The translations under genes and the position numbers were made by a program. Positions 1 through 4,671 of a stretch of DNA of 5,616 nt are shown piece after piece. The stretch comes from Nitrosopumilales archaeon UBA218 (GTDB lineage Archaea; Thermoproteota; Nitrososphaeria; Nitrososphaerales; Nitrosopumilaceae): NCBI GenBank assembly GCA_002499525.1, contig DAMC01000043.1:1-5616 (forward strand), in the 5' to 3' direction. The notes beneath the pieces were generated by a model that saw only the letters and a list, made by a program, of their open reading frames with translations, had not been told where the DNA came from and ran no database searches. Each line of letters opens with the position of its first letter. The first letter of the stretch is position 1.

Positions 1-378
1 ATTATTGCAATTGCCGTAATTGCATTGGCATATGCGATATCGAATAATCAACATATGTCGATACAAAAAAGTCAAAATCTAGATCCTGCTTTGACTGTGA
101 ATATTGTAATGTCGGCATCCAGACCAGGTTGTGACAAAACAGGCTGTTATCTCCCACAAAATCTCTCAGTAAATGCAGGTGATACTGTAACTTGGGTAAA
201 TAACGACAGGGGTTTTCACACAGTCACTACAGGATTTTATGATACTCCAAATGGGATTATTGAATCCGAACAGATTGCAGCATCTGATACCTTTTCGCAC
301 AAATTCGACCACTCTGGCCAGTTCCACTATTACTGCAGACTGCACCCGTGGATGGAAGGAACGGTAAGTGTAAGTTAG
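1..378 (+). CDS. Plastocyanin-like (type 1 copper) exported protein, 5' end outside window
   Basis: The reading frame is open from base 1, so the start lies upstream. The first 12 window codons are hydrophobic and end in Ala-Tyr-Ala, which reads as the tail of a signal peptide or N-terminal membrane anchor; a TTG at 25 is inside this segment and is not a convincing start. The rest is one cupredoxin domain. Counting window codons, the expected type 1 copper ligands are all present: His73 in the FHTV motif, then Cys112, His115 and Met118 in a C-x-x-H-x-x-M loop. The family carries single electrons outside the membrane, and thaumarchaea use many such proteins in place of cytochrome c. An additional pair, Cys44 and Cys49, could form a disulfide near the start of the domain. 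The stop codon overlaps the 3' end of the opposing tRNA gene. Family is secure; the redox partner is unknown. Confidence 0.9.
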   Translation: MIAIAVIALAYAISNNQHMSIQKSQNLDPALTVNIVMSASRPGCDKTGCYLPQNLSVNAGDTVTWVNNDRGFHTVTTGFYDTPNGIIESEQIAASDTFSHKFDHSGQFHYYCRLHPWMEGTVSVS

Positions 379-448
379 GTGAGGAAGGGATTCGAACCCC
401 TATAGATTCGCTTTGCAGGCGAACGCATAACCGCTCTGCCACCTCACC
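377..448 (-). tRNA. tRNA-Cys (anticodon GCA)
   Basis: Reading the minus strand from 448 gives a full cloverleaf of 72 nt. The acceptor stem GGTGAGG (448-442) pairs with CCTCACC (384-378) at all seven positions. The D arm has three clear pairs around a GG-containing loop. The anticodon stem TTCGC/GCGAA encloses CTGCAAA, giving anticodon GCA at 416-414. The T stem AGGGG/CCCTT holds the loop TTCGAAT. The unpaired base at 377 is T, matching the U73 discriminator characteristic of cysteine tRNAs. CCA is not encoded and there is no intron. The 3' end overlaps the last two bases of the stop codon of the opposing cupredoxin gene. No oligo-T tract follows closely, so the transcript probably ends inside the antisense of that gene. 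Confidence 0.96.
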
Positions 449-453
449 ACAAG

Positions 454-460
454 AAAAAAT
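454..460 (-). terminator. Possible oligo-T terminator of the histone gene
   Basis: On the minus strand a run of six T (459-454), preceded by a TTTTG stretch, follows the histone stop by about 25 nt. T-rich tracts without a hairpin are the usual archaeal termination signal. It lies only a few bases before the tRNA-Cys 5' end, so it could equally sit at the tRNA transcription start. If it is weak, the histone transcript would read into the tRNA. Confidence 0.35.
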
Positions 461-472
461 CAAAACCAATCA

Positions 473-480
473 GAATTAAA
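473..480 (-). promoter_or_regulatory. Possible TATA box for tRNA-Cys
   Basis: The minus strand reads TTTAATTC, centred about 28 nt before the first base of the mature tRNA, the spacing expected for an archaeal TATA box with a very short 5' leader. It falls between the histone stop codon and the T-rich tract. AT-rich words are common here, so support is positional only. Confidence 0.4.
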
Positions 481-484
481 CTCT

Positions 485-703
485 TTACTTGAGAAATGCC
501 TTTGATGCCAACTTTACATCATCACCACGAATTGTTTTTCGACCTGCGTGATTTGACATATCGACTGCACTTTTTGCAATTGTTGTGGCAATCTCTTCTA
601 AAACCCTTCTTAATTCATCTGCTGATTCATCGCTAACGCGATCAGCTCCAGCCTTTTTGAGAATTCTATACATAGCTGATAATCCAAGCTCTGATGATTT
701 CAT
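485..703 (-). CDS. Archaeal histone (histone-fold DNA-binding protein)
   Basis: This 72-residue protein is a single histone fold with no tails, the usual size for HMf-type archaeal histones, which dimerise and wrap DNA in the nucleoid. Helix 1 spans roughly residues 8-18. The first loop holds Arg22-Val23, which contacts DNA in the family. The long central helix covers about 26-51. The second loop and last helix contain the hallmark stretch R55-K56-T57-I58-R59 followed by D61-D62-V63, the R-D pair being the structural clamp of the fold. The ATG at 703 is favoured because a TATA-like TTTATC is centred 26 nt upstream, fitting a leaderless message. It is divergent from the TatD gene, with 103 bp between the starts, and lies upstream of tRNA-Cys on the same strand. 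Confidence 0.95.
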   Translation of the reverse strand: MKSSELGLSAMYRILKKAGADRVSDESADELRRVLEEIATTIAKSAVDMSNHAGRKTIRGDDVKLASKAFLK

Positions 704-726
704 TACTATTACTTGACTATTCTGAT

Positions 727-732
727 GATAAA
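727..732 (-). promoter_or_regulatory. TATA box of the histone gene
   Basis: Minus-strand TTTATC, within TGCTTTATCAT, is centred about 26 nt before the histone ATG. This predicts transcription starting at or next to the A of the start codon. The 704-806 gap holds this promoter and the TatD promoter and nothing else recognisable. Confidence 0.55.
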
Positions 733-778
733 GCAGTATGAGCTAAAAAATTCCACTCAGTAATAGATTTCTGCACAC

Positions 779-787
779 TTAAGTATA
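779..787 (+). promoter_or_regulatory. TATA box of the TatD gene
   Basis: TTAAGTATA is centred about 24 nt before the ATG at 807, consistent with leaderless transcription. The bases between are A/T-only apart from a few positions and contain no Shine-Dalgarno sequence, which agrees with a leaderless message. Confidence 0.5.
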
Positions 788-806
788 GAGAAATTTTTTC
801 AAAAAT

Positions 807-1556
807 ATGCTTTATGACGCACATGTTCACTTGTCCGATATCGAATACAATAGTGATATTGATTTGATTCTCAACTCGATGCATAATTTGGGAATTAAGG
901 CTTGTGCAGTCTCGATGGATAATGAATCCTCCATTAAGACCTTGGAGATTGCCAAAAAAAGTACTCACGTTCTACCATTCATCGGAATTCATCCTGAAAA
1001 AGCCGGCGAAGATCTCGAGTTAATGATCTCACTAATTGAAAAAAATGTAAAAAATATTTCTGGAATTGGAGAGATAGGATTGGACAAAACTTATACATCA
1101 AACGACGAGCAATATGCGCAACAAAAGCAAGTTTTTACAAAATTGTTGGAACTAGCAGAAAAAAACTCCAAGCCCGTGTCTGTACATTCTCGGGGAACCC
1201 TGGATGACATATTTGAAATAATGCCATCATACAAAATTTCCGGATTTCTACTGCATTGGTTTGCAGGAAGTAAAAAACAACTAAAACAAGCAATGGAATT
1301 AGGATGTTTTGTTTCATATGGACCAGTATCTGTATACTCGCAAGACAAACAAGTCCTCATCTCAAATACAAACCGAGACAAAATTTTAGTGGAAACTGAC
1401 GGCCCTGTGAAATTCTCTCGCTGTTTTGATATGAAGTCAGCACATCCTAGCTTTATCCCAAGTGTTGTGTTTTGTATTTGCAAATCTCTTGGAATTTCTT
1501 ACGATGAGGTAGAATCTTTACTGGAAACTAATTCAAAACAATATTTGGGAATATAG
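807..1556 (+). CDS. tatD: TatD-family metal-dependent hydrolase (putative DNase/exonuclease)
   Basis: The 249 residues match the TatD amidohydrolase-type TIM barrel in length and motif order. The metal ligands can be followed: D4-A-H6-V-H8 at the first strand, G60-I-H62-P63, Glu89 in the IGEIGLD motif, His127 in VSVHSR, His150 in LLHWF, and Asp198 in the VETDGP motif near the last strand. TatD proteins are cytosolic, two-metal nucleases reported to act as 3'-to-5' exonucleases and AP endonucleases in repair and DNA clearance; the name comes from a bacterial tat operon and does not imply protein export. The Q105-x-x-V-F pattern after GLD is also typical. All catalytic positions are intact, so it is probably active; the true substrate cannot be read from the sequence. 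It has its own promoter, and its stop overlaps the promoter of the eS17 gene. Confidence 0.88.
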   Translation: MLYDAHVHLSDIEYNSDIDLILNSMHNLGIKACAVSMDNESSIKTLEIAKKSTHVLPFIGIHPEKAGEDLELMISLIEKNVKNISGIGEIGLDKTYTSNDEQYAQQKQVFTKLLELAEKNSKPVSVHSRGTLDDIFEIMPSYKISGFLLHWFAGSKKQLKQAMELGCFVSYGPVSVYSQDKQVLISNTNRDKILVETDGPVKFSRCFDMKSAHPSFIPSVVFCICKSLGISYDEVESLLETNSKQYLGI

Positions 1557-1568
1557 GTATAATATACC
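1556..1568 (+). promoter_or_regulatory. Palindromic TATA element before the eS17 gene
   Basis: GGTATA-A-TATACC is a perfect inverted repeat about a central A. It is centred 25 nt before the GTG at 1587, the right place for a TATA box of a leaderless gene. Its first base is the last base of the tatD stop codon. The symmetry extends to the flanking GG/CC, which could reflect a dimeric regulator or the bidirectional nature of TATA boxes. Confidence 0.55.
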
Positions 1569-1586
1569 CCCAAAAATATCCAAATC

Positions 1587-1913
1587 GTGGATAGAATTAA
1601 GAGACTTTCAAATGAAGTTCTTGAACAACACAAAGATAAATTCACAGTTGACTTTTCTGGAAACAAAAAACTCCTTGATCAACTAGCAATTGTTCGATCC
1701 AAAGGCCTCAAAAATGAAATGGCTGGATATATCACCAAACTTATCAAACGTGAAAAGGATTACTTGGCCACAAAACAATCTCCAGTAGAAAAAGAGGAAG
1801 TTGAAGAGGTTGATGAAATTGAAGCTGAAGAAGAAATCGAGGAAACCGAAGATGTTGAAGAAGATTCTGACATCCCACAAGAAATAACCGTTGATTCTGG
1901 CGAAGAGTCTTAA
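1587..1913 (+). CDS. rps17e: Small ribosomal subunit protein eS17 with long acidic C-terminal tail
   Basis: Residues 1-62 match eS17 (S17e), a protein of archaeal and eukaryotic small subunits that bacteria lack. Diagnostic pieces are I4-K-R-L-S near the start, D22-F-S-G-N-K (usual form DFxxNK) and the stretch from A33-I-V to Y48-I-T-K-L-I-K-R, which resembles the family pattern of A-I-I-x-S-K-x-L-R-N-x-I-A-G-Y. Standalone archaeal eS17 proteins are about 60-70 residues, so this one is about 40 longer. The extra part, from about residue 67, is dominated by Glu and Asp with almost no basic residues and should be disordered. The GTG at 1587 is the start: an in-frame TAA at 1560 lies upstream, no ATG lies between, and the promoter spacing fits. 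The fusion gene follows after 24 nt and may be co-transcribed. Confidence 0.92.
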   Translation: MDRIKRLSNEVLEQHKDKFTVDFSGNKKLLDQLAIVRSKGLKNEMAGYITKLIKREKDYLATKQSPVEKEEVEEVDEIEAEEEIEETEDVEEDSDIPQEITVDSGEES

Positions 1914-1937
1914 ACAATTAACTATTTCAAATTTTAG

Positions 1938-2708
1938 ATGATTACAGTCAAGCTTTTAGGCGGTGCAAAAAAAGCATTCGGTCTTGAAAAATTTGAAATT
2001 GATCTTGATAATGTTACTTTATCTAAATTAATTGATTATCTCTTGTCCGTAAAACCAGCTGATACTTTAGAGCTTGATACAAAAAATATTCTAATTGCCG
2101 TTAATGGGGCTGACTCTTCAGCGTTAAAGGGTCCAAACACGGTTTTACATTCTGGTGATGTTGTTAGTATTATTCCCGTAATTCACGGAGGTGGACGACT
2201 GTGTTTTAAGGTGGACTCGAAAAATGCTGAATTGTTTTGTATTAAAAACCAAAAAGGCAAAAATTATGATTTTTTAACCCTGCTGAGAAAAAAGTTTCCG
2301 GCTTTGGTGATGGAAGGGGTCTCACCTAAAACTATCACGGGGATCTTACACGCAAAAAAGATCCTCGCTCAGACAATTTATGCAAAAAAACACCATCTAT
2401 TGCTTGCAAAAAAGACTGAAACTGACATTCTCCTAAGATTTGCTGCCACTACTCAGATTTCTGGAGCAATTAATGCTGTGGGAATTGAAAAATTCGATGA
2501 ATTTGTTATCATCGCACTTGGAAACAAATCTGCACTTGACAAGATTCACAATCATCTCTGTCCTAATCTGACCTCCATTGATTTATCTAAAAATTCAAAA
2601 TATCTGCAAAAGTTATTTAGAATAACAAAACAACAGATCAGTGCAGTGGAATCGAAACATCCATTGGAAGATCTACTTGCCGAAAAGGCGGCGACTCTAT
2701 TCCAGTGA
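1938..2708 (+). CDS. cgi121: Fusion of MoaD/ThiS ubiquitin-like domain with KEOPS subunit Cgi121
   Basis: Two domains share one unbroken 256-codon frame. Residues 1-86 look like a MoaD/ThiS beta-grasp protein: the opening V4-K-L-L strand, I51-L-I-A-V-N-G, the H71-S-G-D-V-V-S-I-I-P turn and strand, and the ending H83-G-G-G86. MoaD and ThiS work as sulfur carriers through a C-terminal Gly-Gly, and related archaeal proteins modify other proteins. Residues 88-256 look like Cgi121 (TPRKB family), best seen at D163-I-L-L-R-F-A and T172-Q-I-S-x-A-I-x-x-V-G-I. In the KEOPS complex Cgi121 binds Bud32 and the tRNA 3' end, supporting t6A37 synthesis by Kae1. The glycines are therefore internal, so the first domain cannot use its tail unless the protein is cut, or it has become a fixed structural part. 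The Cgi121 assignment rests on motif memory, not a search. The last 12 bp overlap the convergent THUMP gene. Confidence 0.8.
   Translation: MITVKLLGGAKKAFGLEKFEIDLDNVTLSKLIDYLLSVKPADTLELDTKNILIAVNGADSSALKGPNTVLHSGDVVSIIPVIHGGGRLCFKVDSKNAELFCIKNQKGKNYDFLTLLRKKFPALVMEGVSPKTITGILHAKKILAQTIYAKKHHLLLAKKTETDILLRFAATTQISGAINAVGIEKFDEFVIIALGNKSALDKIHNHLCPNLTSIDLSKNSKYLQKLFRITKQQISAVESKHPLEDLLAEKAATLFQ
2187..2194 (+). promoter_or_regulatory. Shine-Dalgarno-like sequence inside the fusion gene, at the domain junction
   Basis: The codons for Gly84-Gly86 read GGAGGTGG, seven of eight bases of the consensus complement to the archaeal 16S 3' end. Possible in-frame starts follow at CTG 2199 (4 nt away, poor codon) and GTG 2211 (16 nt away, long spacing); starting at GTG 2211 would give a 165-residue free Cgi121. 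Glycine codons make GG-rich DNA by necessity, so chance is a real alternative. Confidence 0.3.
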
Positions 2709-3218
2709 TCCTCTCTTTTCTCTCTGTATGCTCAAAATGTTTGAATCTTTGAGCACGGAAATTCCTGTCTCTGTACCTAGAATTTCTACTAGAACGACCC
2801 AATCATAATTTTTGAGCGAAACCCTGTTTGGAATTTTATTTGCGATCTGAGTGATTATTTCCTCAGAAGCAATTCCAGAGTTTCTCTTTTCTATGGTGAT
2901 TCGATACGAGTCATCTTTGGACATTTTTTTTGCAAGACTAGACGCAGCTTCAATTATTGGTCGAATTTGTGTTTCTACTAGTGCTTCTACTGGAATTGCA
3001 CGCATTGTGTATCTGATGGACCATGGCTCATCCTCTATTTTTTGACGAATTCTATTAATCATTTCCAAAGGATTTGCACTTGTATTTACGTATAAAATTC
3101 CAGAGAATTCGGTAGTGGCAATCTGGGGGTTTGAATCTCCGATCTCATCTAAAATGTTTGTAATCTCTAACTCTGTATCGTATTCATAATGTCTTGCGCA
3201 GGTAATGATTAGATTCAT
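2697..3218 (-). CDS. THUMP-domain protein, Tan1/THUMPD1-like (tRNA cytidine acetylation partner)
   Basis: The 173-residue product resembles the Tan1/THUMPD1 group: an N-terminal alpha/beta lead-in (N2-L-I-I-T and the repeated strands up to I41-L-Y-V) followed by a THUMP domain. Typical marks are R73-A-I-P-V, the strand Y-R-I-T-I-E-K-R, N-R-V-S-L-K-N, D-W-V-V-L-V-E-I-L-G and G-I-S-V-L near the end. THUMP domains bind the tRNA acceptor end; Tan1 has no catalytic domain and in eukaryotes presents tRNA to the Kre33/NAT10 acetyltransferase to make ac4C12. No methyltransferase or thiouridylase domain is attached here, so an adaptor role is the best inference. A TTG at 3227 extends the frame by three codons, but the ATG at 3218 fits a TATA box 28 nt upstream. 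It is tail-to-tail with the Cgi121 fusion, another tRNA-modification gene. Confidence 0.82.
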   Translation of the reverse strand: MNLIITCARHYEYDTELEITNILDEIGDSNPQIATTEFSGILYVNTSANPLEMINRIRQKIEDEPWSIRYTMRAIPVEALVETQIRPIIEAASSLAKKMSKDDSYRITIEKRNSGIASEEIITQIANKIPNRVSLKNYDWVVLVEILGTETGISVLKDSNILSIQREKRGSLE

Positions 3219-3242
3219 TGATACCAAACCAATCCCATCACA

Positions 3243-3249
3243 TATTTAG
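3243..3249 (-). promoter_or_regulatory. TATA box of the THUMP gene
   Basis: Minus-strand TAAATAT is centred about 28 nt before the ATG at 3218. This spacing favours that ATG over the TTG at 3227. It shares the 80-bp gap 3219-3298 with the oppositely directed promoter of the small acidic gene. Confidence 0.5.
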
Positions 3250-3269
3250 CTTGATTGAACGATTAAAAA

Positions 3270-3278
3270 TTAAATAAA
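3270..3278 (+). promoter_or_regulatory. TATA box of the small acidic gene
   Basis: TTAAATAAA, inside a longer A/T-only tract, is centred 25 nt before the ATG at 3299. A well-placed core promoter is one of the main reasons to believe this very short gene is real. Confidence 0.5.
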
Positions 3279-3298
3279 CAAAATTTTACCATCCTACC

Positions 3299-3388
3299 AT
3301 GAGCACAGAACCTGAAATTGAAAATGATTTTGAGGACGACTTTGAAGATACTGAAAATGAAGAAATAGATGATGAAGATTTTGATTAG
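3299..3388 (+). CDS. Putative 29-residue highly acidic microprotein
   Basis: The frame opens with ATG-AGC-ACA at 3299 and ends with TAG at 3388. Of 29 residues, 17 are Asp or Glu and none is Lys or Arg; three Phe residues are spaced through the acid run (F11, F15 and F28). It has no recognisable domain and should be disordered. Three things support it as a gene: a TATA-like box at leaderless spacing, its fit into the otherwise unused gap between the THUMP gene and the winged-helix gene, and a stop codon that interlocks with the stop of the opposing gene by 4 bp, the same arrangement seen at 5002-5005. Possible roles, all inference, are a DNA-mimic or partner for a basic protein such as the histone, or a tail-like ribosome or polymerase accessory. 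No function can be assigned. Confidence 0.6.
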   Translation: MSTEPEIENDFEDDFEDTENEEIDDEDFD

Positions 3389-3672
3389 ATTGTTAGCCCG
3401 AAACTGTCTGCAAACTTGTTAAATGTGTTATAAGCTTGCAGGAACTCTCTTCCCGTGGTACTGATTTTGTATTTGAAGGCGCCATCGGAATTGGTCTGTT
3501 CTAGTAATCCTTGGGAAACAAGCGTACCTAAAATCTTTGAAATTCTTCCATGGGGTATGTTGGCCTTTCTAATCAGGTATGTTATGCTGGCTCCTTGAGA
3601 GTCTGGCAATTCGTCCCGAGTTGTGGTCAGAATATCCCCAATTATCTTCATATGTGTTCTGTAAACTTGCAT
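3385..3672 (-). CDS. Small winged-helix DNA-binding protein (HTH_45/Sso10a-like)
   Basis: The 95 residues fit a compact archaeal winged helix. Helices cover roughly 9-21 and 29-38. The probable recognition helix is 41-54, with the pattern G42-R-I-S-K-I-L-G-T-L leading into G55-L-L. The wing is a beta hairpin around E58 to I70 turning at D63-G64. A last amphipathic helix, T73 to F91, with the aromatic series F77, Y81, F84, F87 and F91, is the usual dimerising coiled coil of this family. Small proteins of this type are numerous in thaumarchaea and act as transcription regulators or chromatin proteins; no ligand domain is present, so the signal sensed is unknown. The ATG at 3672 is preferred because a TATA box lies about 34 nt upstream; the later Met8 would cut into helix 1. 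Its neighbour upstream on the same strand, the membrane protein, is 95 bp away and seems separately transcribed. Confidence 0.8.
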   Translation of the reverse strand: MQVYRTHMKIIGDILTTTRDELPDSQGASITYLIRKANIPHGRISKILGTLVSQGLLEQTNSDGAFKYKISTTGREFLQAYNTFNKFADSFGLTI

Positions 3673-3699
3673 TTTGACAAATGAATCGTGGAATTATTG

Positions 3700-3710
3700 T
3701 TCAATATATT
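3700..3710 (-). promoter_or_regulatory. TATA box of the winged-helix gene
   Basis: Minus-strand AATATATTGAA is centred about 34 nt before the ATG at 3672, leaving room for a leader of roughly 9 nt, longer than for the other genes here. The rest of the 3673-3767 gap holds a plus-strand T6 run (3723-3728) with no evident partner gene, and nothing else I recognise. Confidence 0.45.
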
Positions 3711-3767
3711 GACAGGATAAGATTTTTTGACAAAGTTATATCATAGAGCTTAATCCGTGCCTGATTC

Positions 3768-4409
3768 TCAGAACTTTTCATCGAATTTTATCTTTGTAAG
3801 GGGCACTCTAGTAATCGGGATAAATAACAATACTAGCCCTGCAATCTTAATCGAAATCGATGCTATGTTTAGTATAGAGTGTGGAAACACGAAATAGTAC
3901 CACCCGATAAATTCCCCTAATGCTAGACATCCTAATCCACCTGCAACAAATAGTGCCGTCTTACGTCTACTTTCAAAATATGACATTGTTGTTTCAATAG
4001 CGCCGTAAATTAGTAAGATGAACGAAATTGAGCGAATAATGTTCTCAATGGACATAAACGAAATCAAAAACAAAGGCACCATTCCAACAGACCTGAGATA
4101 GTTTGATCTCGGGAAAAATGACTTGATAGTGTGTGAAAACGCAATGAAAAAGTATCCTAATGTTTGTACAGCAATTCCTAATGTCTGAATCCAACCTATC
4201 TGTTCAGAACTATGATAGACATACATGTCAAGTGCAAGTCCTGCCCACATTATCAAAAAACCAATACCGATACAGATGAAAGCCAGTGTCAGTCTAAATA
4301 AAGTTGGACTGCCTGTATTTCTAAAACCAATGGCGGCAAATATCCCAATGACAATTCCGACTGCAAATCCGACAAGATTTAGGATACTTTCAAAAAAGAA
4401 TTCAGTCAT
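3768..4409 (-). CDS. Seven-helix integral membrane protein of unknown function
   Basis: The 213-residue product is strongly hydrophobic. I place membrane segments at about 9-29, 37-60, 74-95, 107-121, 126-143, 151-175 and 179-199, with short charged turns between them (for example R30, K96 to R106, E146 to K150) and a basic-then-acidic tail, K206 to F213. The loop R101 to R106 and the cluster R148-R149-K150 suggest these faces are cytoplasmic. Inside the membrane, E166 in LGEFIGW and E122/E139 are unusual charged positions that could be functional. There is no soluble domain, so although the seven-helix layout recalls sensor input modules of histidine kinases, no output domain is attached. 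I do not recognise a named family. The start ATG sits 26 nt after a TATA-like TTTTAAAA, so it has its own promoter despite the nearby upstream zinc-ribbon gene. Confidence 0.75.
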   Translation of the reverse strand: MTEFFFESILNLVGFAVGIVIGIFAAIGFRNTGSPTLFRLTLAFICIGIGFLIMWAGLALDMYVYHSSEQIGWIQTLGIAVQTLGYFFIAFSHTIKSFFPRSNYLRSVGMVPLFLISFMSIENIIRSISFILLIYGAIETTMSYFESRRKTALFVAGGLGCLALGEFIGWYYFVFPHSILNIASISIKIAGLVLLFIPITRVPLTKIKFDEKF

Positions 4410-4430
4410 TGTGAGGTGTTGGTTTGTTTG

Positions 4431-4440
4431 ATTTTAAAAG
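4431..4440 (-). promoter_or_regulatory. TATA box of the membrane-protein gene
   Basis: Minus-strand CTTTTAAAAT is centred about 26 nt before the ATG at 4409 and begins directly after the stop codon of the zinc-ribbon gene. The two genes are thus close but can be transcribed separately. Confidence 0.5.
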
Positions 4441-4650
4441 TTAGTCCCACTCATCAAGCGTACCTGCAGTTTGTCCCTCAGTTGAACCCGCATAATCTCC
4501 CAAAATATCAGAATATGTGATGTCGTGATGTGCTACATATTTGACATATTCGCCATAGGACATTTCTAAATTACATTTTTGGCATGTCACATAACTAAAG
4601 TCAGACTCTAATTCTGCATTTCCCTTACACTTGGGACACTTGATCTTCAC
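4441..4650 (-). CDS. Small zinc-ribbon protein
   Basis: A 69-residue protein opens with a classic zinc ribbon: C5-P-K-C8 and C23-Q-K-C26, each pair at a knuckle, with two short strands between them. After the ribbon comes an aromatic segment (Y32, Y35, Y38), His41-His42 and a low-complexity acidic, Gly/Thr-rich tail ending in D-E-W-D. Such proteins often contact nucleic acid or partner proteins, but nothing points to one process. The start is GTG at 4650; upstream codons in frame give no better start, and a TATA-like sequence is centred 26 nt before it. It diverges from the YggX-like gene, another Cys-rich small protein, with 73 bp between the two starts. Confidence 0.72.
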   Translation of the reverse strand: MKIKCPKCKGNAELESDFSYVTCQKCNLEMSYGEYVKYVAHHDITYSDILGDYAGSTEGQTAGTLDEWD

Positions 4651-4671
4651 ATGAATGATTCTCTGTTAATG

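Noticed and set aside
379..447. tRNA with a shorter acceptor stem (447 to 379)
   Set aside because: This pairs only six bases and leaves no discriminator; shifting by one gives seven perfect pairs plus U73, right for cysteine.
257..469. Minus-strand 70-codon open frame across the cupredoxin end and the tRNA
   Set aside because: It reads straight through the tRNA-Cys gene and antisense to the copper-site codons; the peptide has no family features.
717..968. Minus-strand 83-codon open frame over the histone/TatD gap
   Set aside because: Most of it is antisense to the start of TatD, and it covers both promoters.
1091..1483. Minus-strand 130-codon open frame inside tatD
   Set aside because: It lies wholly antisense to well-conserved TatD motifs; the Cys/Ser-rich product looks like a shadow.
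1683..1880. Minus-strand Phe-rich open frame opposite the eS17 tail
   Set aside because: The Phe/Leu richness is simply the complement of GAA/GAG codons in the acidic tail; not a membrane protein.
2187..2201. A frameshift or lost stop joining two separate genes at the MoaD/Cgi121 boundary
   Set aside because: The frame is continuous with sensible protein on both sides and no slippery run; both domains are complete in the same frame, so a true fusion is simpler.
2709..2726. Pyrimidine-rich tract after the Cgi121 stop as a terminator
   Set aside because: Only one run of four T, interrupted by C, and it codes for the end of the THUMP protein; too weak to call.
2851..3045. Plus-strand 64-codon frame within the THUMP gene
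   Set aside because: Antisense to conserved THUMP sequence, with no promoter of its own.
3681..3746. 21-codon plus-strand ATG frame in the gap before the winged-helix gene
   Set aside because: No TATA box at the right spacing, no compositional signal, and it overlaps the promoter of the opposite gene.
4225..4431. Plus-strand 68-codon frame opposite the membrane protein
   Set aside because: Antisense to the first membrane helices, whose frame is strongly hydrophobic as expected of a real gene.
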